Below are positions 1 through 5,979 of a DNA stretch of 23,658 nucleotides, piece by piece. The position numbers and the translations under genes were made by a program. Each line of letters starts with the position of its first letter. The first letter of the stretch is position 1. The notes under the pieces were generated by a model that saw only the letters and a program-made list of their open reading frames with translations, did no database searches and was not told the DNA's origin. Source of the DNA: JADFOB01 sp964651325. GTDB taxonomy: Bacteria > Planctomycetota > Phycisphaerae > UBA1845. The stretch covers positions 1 to 23,658 of the forward strand of contig CAZYXP010000038.1 of NCBI GenBank assembly GCA_964651325.1. The letters are read 5' to 3'.

Positions 1-27
1 CCAATCAACCTATGCTCGCGCACTTCG

Positions 28-1008
28 ATGTTCGCGCTAGCCCTACTCGGCGCCGCAAGCGGCGGTTGCCTCGATGGCGGATTGCTCATCACACCGGTGG
101 CAACCAACAGAGCGCTCGTCGAGCAGGTCTTGCAGAAAGATTCTTTTTTCGCCGCCGACAAGATCGCCCTGATCGACGTATCCGGCATCATCCTCAACGC
201 GCCCGAGCCAAGGCTGATCGGCACGGGCAAACACCAGGTAAGCTACGTCAAAGAGCAATTCGACAAAGCCCGCGCGGATTCGGCCATCAAAGCCGTTATC
301 CTTAGGATCAACTCACCGGGCGGCGGCGTGGTCGCCAGCGAATTGATCTACAACGAAATCATGCACTTCCGCAAAACCACGGGCAAACCCGTCGTCGCCT
401 TGATGATGGACGTCGCCGCAAGCGGCGGCTACTACATCGCCTGCGCCTGCGACGAAATCCTCGCGCAACCCTCGACGGTCACCGGCAGCATCGGCGTCAT
501 CATGCAGTTGTTCGAGGTCAGCGGCGCCATGGAATTCATCGGCGTCACCTCAGACGCCATCACCTCCGGCCCCAACAAAGACGCGGGCTCTCCGTTTAGA
601 AAAATGAAACCCAAAGAGCGAGAGATCCTGCAATCCATCGTCAACGATATGTACAAGCGTTTTGTAGGTGTGGTGGAAAACGGCAGGCCCAAACTATCGA
701 GCCAAGAGATCCGCACCCTTGCCGATGGCCGCGTCTACAGCGCCGATCAAGCCCTCCAGGCAGGCTTGATCGACCAAATAACCACCTTTCGCGGAACGAT
801 TAAACGCGTCAAAGAACGCATCTCCGCCGAAAAAGTCAAACTCGTAACCTACAAACGCCCGCTGGCCTATCGACCCAATTTCTACGCCCAGGCGCCCGCC
901 CCGCCGAGCAGCAACGGCAACATCAATCTGATCAATCTGGACATTGCGTCGTGGCTCAACCAATCTACGCCGCAATTCATGTACCTCTGGGCGCCGGGGC
1001 GCCAGTAG
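28..1008 (+). CDS. sppA: Signal peptide peptidase SppA (short form), 5' end possibly outside window
   Basis: Serine protease of the SppA/S49 family, which degrades cleaved signal peptides at the membrane. Numbering is from the ATG at 28. The sequence shows the Ser-Lys dyad: Ser132 in DVAASGGYYIA and Lys184 in SGPNKDAGSP. They are 52 residues apart, the same spacing I recall for the Bacillus SppA dyad. The fold motif RINSPGGGV lies at 93-101. The N-terminus is a short hydrophobic stretch ending in Gly-Gly-Cys14, so it may be a lipoprotein signal or a membrane anchor. The reading frame stays open to the window's first base, so the real start may lie upstream and this copy may be 5'-truncated. 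Family assignment is secure; the start is not. Confidence 0.9.
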   Translation: MFALALLGAASGGCLDGGLLITPVATNRALVEQVLQKDSFFAADKIALIDVSGIILNAPEPRLIGTGKHQVSYVKEQFDKARADSAIKAVILRINSPGGGVVASELIYNEIMHFRKTTGKPVVALMMDVAASGGYYIACACDEILAQPSTVTGSIGVIMQLFEVSGAMEFIGVTSDAITSGPNKDAGSPFRKMKPKEREILQSIVNDMYKRFVGVVENGRPKLSSQEIRTLADGRVYSADQALQAGLIDQITTFRGTIKRVKERISAEKVKLVTYKRPLAYRPNFYAQAPAPPSSNGNINLINLDIASWLNQSTPQFMYLWAPGRQ

Positions 1009-1317
1009 TGCATGGTCGCGCCCTGATCTGCGGATCCATGTTCCCCACCCCAGCCGCTGGCACTTTCCCCCGAGCCGCGGGCTTCAGCCCGCGCGGCCGC
1101 CCGGTCCAGCACACTTACGAATGCGGTGACACCAACATAAACGAACACATGGCCGGCTGGAGCGCGGGCTTCCAGCCCGCACAAGCCGCATTGACCCCAT
1201 ATGGATTGGAACCGCGCGCTTGAACGGTCGATGCCTGGTTGAGGCAACCGCGCGGGCTACCCCCCCCGCGGCTCCCGGCAGTCGCAAGATCATCGCAATC
1301 GGCTAGAATCCACCTCC
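1009..1317. repeat. Intergenic region with two GC-rich hairpin repeats
   Basis: I see no credible gene here. Two hairpins are visible. At 1076-1093, CGCGGGC and GCCCGCG pair around a TTCA loop. At 1164-1180, GCGGGCT and AGCCCGC pair around a 3-nt loop. The first is the reverse complement of the 'gctgaagcccgcggctc' repeat seen at about 4238-4254 and 5898-5914, so it belongs to a dispersed family. A weak -10-like TAGAAT at 1304-1309 lies just before the next gene. Confidence 0.7.
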
Positions 1318-2847
1318 ATGGTCGCGAGGATACACAGCGCCGCGGTGTCGGGGATCGACGCCGTAGGGATCGAAGTCGAGGTCGATGTCGCCCGTCAAGG
1401 ATACGCCGGCCCGACGCTCGTGGGCCTGCCCGACCCGGCCGTGCGTGAGAGCATCGAGCGGGTTCGCAGCGCCCTACAAAACTCCGGCTATGAGTTTCCC
1501 CGAAACAAGGTCGTCATCAATCTCGCACCGGCGGACCTGCGCAAGGAAGGCCCCGCGTTCGACCTGCCCATAGCGATCGGCGTCATCCAGGCCACGGGAT
1601 CGTTGACAGACGAAAACCCGGCCGCGTATCTCATCATTGGCGAGCTGGCCCTGGACGGCCGGGTTCGACCGGTCCGCGGCGTGCTTTCCATGGCGATGCT
1701 CGCCCAGAAAAACGGGTTTCGCGGCGTGCTCGTACCAGTCAAGAATGCTGAAGAAGCGGCCGTGGTCGATGGCTTGGACGTGATCCCGATCGAAAGCCTG
1801 ACCCAAGCGGTAGGCTTCCTTTCAGGTGAGTTGCCGCTTTTTCCTACCCAAGTCGACCTGAGTGCTCTATTCGAAAAGGCGCGCTCGTACGACTTGGATT
1901 TCTCGGAGGTGCGAGGTCAGGAACACGTCAAACGAGCCCTGACCATTGCCGCAGCAGGCGTGCATAACGTGCTGATGATCGGCCCGCCTGGGTCCGGAAA
2001 GACCATGCTGGCCAAGCGAGTCCCCACGATCTTACCCAAGTTGACCATGGAGGAATCCCTGGAAACGACGCGCATCCATTCCGTAGCCGGGACGCTACCC
2101 CCGGACGCGCCCCTGCTTGCAACCCGACCGATCCGCAGCCCGCACCATTCCGCAAGCACGCCCTCGCTGGTCGGCGGCGGTAGCATCCCGCAGGCGGGCG
2201 AGGTTTCGCTGGCCCATTATGGCGTGCTCTTCCTCGACGAGCTACCCGAGTTCTCGCGACCGGCATTGGAAGCGTTACGCCAGCCACTCGAAGACGGGCT
2301 AGTCACAATCGCCCGAGCCCACTCCACCGTGAGCTTTCCAGCGTCCTTCATGCTCATTGCCGCTATGAATCCTTGTCCGTGCGGCTACTTCACCGATCCC
2401 AAGAAGCGGTGCAAGTGTGGTCCGCTGCAAATTGAACGCTATCTTTCCCGAATCAGCGGACCGCTCATCGACCGGATCGATATTCACATTGAAGTCCCCA
2501 CGCTCCCATTTAGAGAACTCCGAAGCGGACGGGACGGCACATCCTCCGAATCAATCCGCGAACAGGCGCTGGCGGCGCGCGAGCGGCAAACTGCGCGGTT
2601 TGACGGCAACCCCATGATGACCAACGGAAAAATGACCGGAAAGACCCTGCGCAAACACTGCAAGCTCGACGATCCATGCGAAAGCATTCTTCAGCAGGCG
2701 ATGAACGAACTCGGGCTCTCGGCCAGAGCCCATGACAAGGTTCTACGCGTAGCGCGCACCGTTGCGGATCTCGGGGCACGCGACTCGATCTCGACCGAAG
2801 ACCTGCTGGAAGCCATTCACTACCGCCGGCTCGACCGACAGCTCTAG
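1318..2847 (+). CDS. comM: ComM/YifB-family Mg-chelatase-like AAA+ protein
   Basis: 509 residues, the normal size for the YifB/ComM family. In naturally competent bacteria ComM is a hexameric helicase that helps branch migration during transformation; elsewhere the role is less clear. The N-terminal ChlI-like domain (about 1-170) contains GLPDPAVRES and PADLRKEGPAFDLPIA. The AAA+ core has Walker A GPPGSGKTM at residue 222 and Walker B GVLFLDELPEF at 302. It is followed by the cysteine-rich NPCPCGYFTDPKKRCKCG and an SGPLIDRIDIHIEV segment. The Mg-chelatase C-terminal helical domain closes the protein. No Shine-Dalgarno sequence precedes the ATG, and a TAGAAT hexamer ends 8 nt before it, so a very short or absent leader is possible. 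Confidence 0.95.
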   Translation: MVARIHSAAVSGIDAVGIEVEVDVARQGYAGPTLVGLPDPAVRESIERVRSALQNSGYEFPRNKVVINLAPADLRKEGPAFDLPIAIGVIQATGSLTDENPAAYLIIGELALDGRVRPVRGVLSMAMLAQKNGFRGVLVPVKNAEEAAVVDGLDVIPIESLTQAVGFLSGELPLFPTQVDLSALFEKARSYDLDFSEVRGQEHVKRALTIAAAGVHNVLMIGPPGSGKTMLAKRVPTILPKLTMEESLETTRIHSVAGTLPPDAPLLATRPIRSPHHSASTPSLVGGGSIPQAGEVSLAHYGVLFLDELPEFSRPALEALRQPLEDGLVTIARAHSTVSFPASFMLIAAMNPCPCGYFTDPKKRCKCGPLQIERYLSRISGPLIDRIDIHIEVPTLPFRELRSGRDGTSSESIREQALAARERQTARFDGNPMMTNGKMTGKTLRKHCKLDDPCESILQQAMNELGLSARAHDKVLRVARTVADLGARDSISTEDLLEAIHYRRLDRQL

Positions 2848-2907
2848 TCGCGCGCCGCGATCGTCTGATAACATCCTCGTCCCAGCATGATCCAGAACTC
2901 CTAACTT

Positions 2908-2930
2908 GTATCGATCTGATGACTATTTCT
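2908..2930 (+). promoter_or_regulatory. Putative regulator site, copy 1 of a 23-bp repeat
   Basis: The sequence is gtatcgatctg, then atg, then actatttct. The copy at 3502-3524 is identical except for the three central bases. This copy ends 5 nt upstream of a plausible -35 element for the MarR-type gene. Its position before the regulator and before the next gene suggests a binding site for that regulator. This is inference: the repeat is not a clean palindrome, which is atypical for MarR operators. Confidence 0.5.
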
Positions 2931-2935
2931 GATCT

Positions 2936-2963
2936 TTGATTTCCAACTGGCCAAAGGTATTAT
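2936..2963 (+). promoter_or_regulatory. Sigma-70-like promoter for the MarR-type gene
   Basis: TTGATT at 2936-2941 and TATTAT at 2958-2963 are separated by 16 nt, matching the -35 and -10 consensus in four and five positions. Transcription would start near 2970, giving a leader of about 40 nt. Confidence 0.5.
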
Positions 2964-3008
2964 GGAAAGGTAGACTGATTTTGCGCTTGTTCCCCGGATG
3001 ATACAGCG

Positions 3009-3485
3009 ATGGTTCAAGAACCTGGCGAATCAATTGAGTCGATGGCCGGCGAGATTTTCGAGCTCTACCGGCTTATCGCCCTGGCCCGTTCGCAAAGACC
3101 CTCTGGGCCGGAAGTGCTGTCCGAGCCGGAATTTCTTACCCTCGACGAGCTAACTCGCCGCGCGCCACAAACCATTGGGGATATCCAGAAGAAGATCGGC
3201 GTCGCTCCGGCTCAGATGTCTAGGATCGTGCGCGCGCTTGAACGGAACGGCGGCAAGGCATTCATCGAATGCAAGATCAATCCGACCGATCGACGCCGGA
3301 TCGACATGAACATAACCAATGAAGGTAAAGAAGCTTACGAATTATTCCGCACCAACCGACTAGGTTCGATGCACGCTATTCTCGGCGTCTTGAAGCCTGA
3401 TGACCGAACCAATTTCATGCGGATTCTGAGCCTCATTCGAGATGCCTTTTCGGACCTTATCGACCCGCCTTCTACGCCATCCTAA
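3009..3485 (+). CDS. MarR-family winged-helix transcriptional regulator
   Basis: 158 residues. The central part reads as a MarR winged helix-turn-helix: helix-turn-helix near residues 58-79 (TIGDIQKKIGVAPAQMSRIV), then the wing carrying the family's Asp-Arg-Arg signature (NPTDRRRIDMNIT, about 98-110). N- and C-terminal helices that would form the dimer interface flank it. The ligand cannot be told from sequence. The gene sits alone on the plus strand between comM and a small exported protein gene. A 23-bp repeat flanks it on both sides, which suggests autoregulation plus control of the downstream gene. The SD sequence is weak, with only GGATG some distance upstream of the ATG. Family assignment is fairly secure; regulon and signal are unknown. 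Confidence 0.85.
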   Translation: MVQEPGESIESMAGEIFELYRLIALARSQRPSGPEVLSEPEFLTLDELTRRAPQTIGDIQKKIGVAPAQMSRIVRALERNGGKAFIECKINPTDRRRIDMNITNEGKEAYELFRTNRLGSMHAILGVLKPDDRTNFMRILSLIRDAFSDLIDPPSTPS

Positions 3486-3501
3486 GAATCTCCCGAGATT
3501 A

Positions 3502-3524
3502 GTATCGATCTGCCAACTATTTCT
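3502..3524 (+). promoter_or_regulatory. Putative regulator site, copy 2 of a 23-bp repeat
   Basis: The sequence is gtatcgatctg, then cca, then actatttct. It is identical at 20 of 23 positions to 2908-2930. It lies 17 nt after the MarR stop codon and about 115 nt before the exported protein's start. A weak TTGGGA (3525-3530) and AATAAA (3550-3555) follow at about the distances where promoter elements lie after copy 1. Confidence 0.5.
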
Positions 3525-3638
3525 TTGGGAAGAGTGTCTACCCATTGGGAATAAAGCCACTCGTGGCCCGTCTAGGTAATTGGTGGGCCGAATTGAGCGG
3601 CCAGGACGACAGGACTGGATTTTTCAGGAGACACGATC

Positions 3639-4151
3639 ATGTTCAAGGTCAAGCATGCCACATTGGCGATCGCAACGGGGCTGGCAACGTGCGTTCTGAC
3701 CCAGGCGTCGGCATCGGCCGAGCCTTATGGCGGATTCACGCGATGCAACACGCAGACGGTCGCCATCGACTATGGGCCCCGCATCGAGCGCACGGTCCGC
3801 AGAATCCAATACGTGCAACCGACCTATAGGCAGCCGGTCGTCGTTCAAACCGCACCTGCGGTCCAATACGTGCCCGTTACAACGGTCCAGCGCACCGTCG
3901 TGGTCCAGCCGCGCTACGCCACGCCCGTTTACTACGACAGCTATCCCGTGGTCTACCCGCGACGCGTTGTTTCGCCCCGCGTGTATTCGGACCACAGGCG
4001 CTACGCACAACGGAGCCATAGTCGCTTGCACAGACGGCACGTTGGTTTCAGCCTCCACAAGAGTCGTAGGCATCACGGCCACCACGCGCACCGTAATCAC
4101 CGCGGGCACCGCAACCACCGCGGCGGCGGATTCTCTATTCACGTCAGGTAG
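3639..4151 (+). CDS. Small exported His/Arg-rich protein
   Basis: 170 residues; no family recognised. An N-terminal signal peptide (residues 1-27, ending ASA before Glu28) predicts export. The middle (about 50-110) is rich in Val, Pro, Tyr and Gln, with repeated phrases such as VQYVP, VVVQP and PVVYP, suggesting an extended or beta-rich segment. The last 52 residues hold 14 histidines and many arginines in runs such as HHGHHAHRNH. That would suit binding of metal ions or anionic polymers, but this is inference. The start is supported by AGGAG at 3626-3630, 8 nt before the ATG. It lies about 150 nt downstream of the MarR-type gene and shares its 23-bp upstream repeat, so it may be a target of that regulator. 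Confidence 0.75.
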   Translation: MFKVKHATLAIATGLATCVLTQASASAEPYGGFTRCNTQTVAIDYGPRIERTVRRIQYVQPTYRQPVVVQTAPAVQYVPVTTVQRTVVVQPRYATPVYYDSYPVVYPRRVVSPRVYSDHRRYAQRSHSRLHRRHVGFSLHKSRRHHGHHAHRNHRGHRNHRGGGFSIHVR

Positions 4152-4230
4152 TTGGCGATAGTTAGCGGCGGAAATGGGCTAGAGCGGTTGGATTTCTCGA
4201 GTTGCGGGCGTTGGTCAGTCGCCGGGGCGC

Positions 4231-4310
4231 AGCACGGGCTGAAGCCCGCGGCTCCGGGTCATGGCTGAATCGACGGTCTTTCGGAGCCACTACGCAAGAC
4301 GTGAATCTGC
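4231..4310 (+). repeat. Dispersed repeat, 'gctgaagcc..gcggctc' family with extended flank
   Basis: The core gctgaagcccgcggctc is followed by about 55 nt (gggtcat ... cggtcttt ... cactacgc) that resemble 15171-15240 in the same order. The core is also seen at 1074-1090 (reverse) and 5898-5914. It lies between the exported protein gene and the 3' end of the nitroreductase gene. Confidence 0.6.
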
Positions 4311-4368
4311 TCTCCTGGGAGCCAACCCCGCCGTGGGGCACGTGCCGCGGCGCGCATGACGTATGACG

Positions 4369-5040
4369 TTACGGCGACGGCACGTTCCATTGCAACGCAT
4401 ACGCCAGCGGTTTCTTGCGCAGATCGGGTACCGTGCAGTCGGCGGCCGGAAAGCCGACGGGGATGAGCAGGTAGGGTTTCTCGGCTTCGGGACGCCCCAG
4501 GATTTCTCGCAAGAACTTCATCGGGCTTGGCGTGTGCGTCAAGGTGGCCAAGCCGACCTGGTGACAGGCCATGATCAACATGCCCGCGGCGATGCCGATG
4601 GACTCCGCCGGGTAATAGCTTTGGACACGCTGGCCGTCGACGATCTCGTAATCCACGCGGAACATGACGATCAGCCAAGGCGCAACCCCAAGAAACGGCT
4701 TGTGGGCATCGGTTCCGATCGGCTCGAGCGCTTCGAGCCACGCCTTGGGAAACCGGCGCGTGTAGTTCTCGCGTTCCTCGGCTTCTGCTGCCTCCCATAT
4801 CCTAGCCTTGATGGCCGGATCATCGACGGCGACGAATCGCCAAGGCTTCCGGTTTGCCCCGCTCGGCGCAGTGTGAGCAACGGCCAGCACGCCTTCGATG
4901 AGGTCTCGCGGCACGGGATCGGCGCTGAATGAGCGACAGCTACGCCGCCGCTTCATTTCGTCGAGCAATTCGGTCGCCCGATTGCGCATAGCTTCCGCGC
5001 TCTTGCGCTGCGGTTGATATGGGATTTTGGGCGCGGGCAC
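4369..5040 (-). CDS. Nitroreductase-fold FMN protein, iodotyrosine deiodinase (IYD)-like
   Basis: 223 residues. The fold is the nitroreductase type that binds FMN: RRRSCRSF at 31-38 and HTAPSGANRKPWRF at 56-69 match the phosphate- and flavin-binding loops. Several stretches resemble human iodotyrosine deiodinase: GLATLTHTP (163-171), LGRPEAEK and VPDLRKKPL. The residues known to clamp the halotyrosine zwitterion in that family appear here as Glu89, Tyr93 and Lys114, with the same Glu-x3-Tyr-x20-Lys spacing. Thr170 fits the threonine near flavin N5. Reductive dehalogenation of halotyrosine, or reduction of a related phenol, is therefore plausible; the substrate is inferred. The start is GTG at 5040 with AGGAG (plus-strand 5050-5054) 9 nt upstream. 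It follows ndk by 20 nt and is probably co-transcribed. Confidence 0.87.
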   Translation of the reverse strand: MPAPKIPYQPQRKSAEAMRNRATELLDEMKRRRSCRSFSADPVPRDLIEGVLAVAHTAPSGANRKPWRFVAVDDPAIKARIWEAAEAEERENYTRRFPKAWLEALEPIGTDAHKPFLGVAPWLIVMFRVDYEIVDGQRVQSYYPAESIGIAAGMLIMACHQVGLATLTHTPSPMKFLREILGRPEAEKPYLLIPVGFPAADCTVPDLRKKPLAYALQWNVPSP

Positions 5041-5060
5041 GCGATGCCGCTCCTGGGGAA

Positions 5061-5522
5061 TCAGACGTCATTGGGAACAAAAACCCAGCGACTCGAATCC
5101 GGGGCATAATCCAGCAGTTCATCATCGTTAAAATAGAGCGAGATTTCCGATGCGGCGGATTCGGGGGCGTCGCTGCCGTGGACCAGATTATACGAGCGGC
5201 TGGCGCCGAAATCCCCACGAATCGTGCCCGGCTGGGCCTCGTAGCCGAACGTCTTGCCCATCAGCGTCCGGGCGATGTCGATGCAGCGGTCTCCCTGAAG
5301 CACCATGACGACGACCGGCCCGCTAGTGATGTATTCCATCAGGCCTGGATAGAACGGTTTTTCTTTGTGCGGGGCGTAGTGACGCTCGGCCAGTTCGCGG
5401 GAAATCTGCATCAGCTTCATGCCCGCGAGGATCAGCCCCTTGTCTTCGAATCGCTGAACGATCCGGCCGATGAGCCGCCGCTGGATGGTGTCCGGTTTCA
5501 AGATGATTAGCGTTCGTTCCAC
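5061..5522 (-). CDS. ndk: Nucleoside diphosphate kinase
   Basis: 153 residues, slightly longer than the usual 140-150. It transfers the gamma phosphate of NTPs to NDPs through a phospho-histidine. The motif NLVHGSDAPESAASEI contains the catalytic His115. Other family marks are the N-terminal TLIILKPD (4-11, with Lys9), HKEKPFYPGL (52-61) and GTIRGDFG (99-106). The start is GTG at 5522 with AGGAA at plus-strand 5530-5534, 7 nt upstream. It is the first gene of a likely two-gene operon with the IYD-like protein; no functional link between the two is known to me. Confidence 0.97.
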   Translation of the reverse strand: MERTLIILKPDTIQRRLIGRIVQRFEDKGLILAGMKLMQISRELAERHYAPHKEKPFYPGLMEYITSGPVVVMVLQGDRCIDIARTLMGKTFGYEAQPGTIRGDFGASRSYNLVHGSDAPESAASEISLYFNDDELLDYAPDSSRWVFVPNDV

Positions 5523-5979
5523 GTCGTAATTCCTGTCTGGTGCCTGGTTTTCTCACACAAATCGGGTATTCAGCCCGCCTCGGGTCCGCCGGAAGACCAT
5601 CCGCAAAGGCAGGCCAAGCGGGATAATCCGCTGAAGCTGCCACCATGGCTTCCGTGGAGGGCCTGTTATAACGACTGTGGTGGCAAAGGGAAGGATGTGG
5701 GGCAAGGGATCGACGGGTGCGTGGAACTCCGGCGGAATGAGCACGCCCAAACAGAGCCGCCGGCGCAAGCCTGCGGACCACCCGCAACGCCCAGGCCGCA
5801 TGCTCTACCTTGCGCGGCCTTGCGTTGGCGAGCACAACACGAACTCGCTGCGCCCCAGAAAGACACGGGCGCCGTGCCAGTCCGGGGCGCCGCGCAGGCT
5901 GAAGCCCGCGGCTCAGGGGTAGGGCAGGGAAAAGCCCTGCCCACAGGGGCAAACCCGTCATCTCATGGCCAACCCGGCC
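5523..5979. repeat. Intergenic region with three dispersed hairpin repeats
   Basis: No gene is visible between ndk and the S41 protease. At 5753-5779 lies gccgccggcgcaagcctgcggac, a hairpin with a GCAA loop related to 12905-12931 and 22279-22306. At 5898-5914 lies gctgaagcccgcggctc. At 5922-5942 GGGCAGGG and CCCTGCCC form a perfect 8-bp stem around AAAAG. The last hairpin begins about 40 nt past the protease stop and could help end its transcript, but no T-run follows, so I do not call a terminator. Confidence 0.65.

Noticed and set aside
5665..5670. TATAAC as -10 of an ndk promoter on the minus strand
   Set aside because: No -35-like hexamer at 16-18 nt spacing and no extended -10; too weak alone.
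5922..5942. Rho-independent terminator after the S41 protease
   Set aside because: The 8-bp GC stem is perfect but no T-run follows on the minus strand; it may be another dispersed hairpin.
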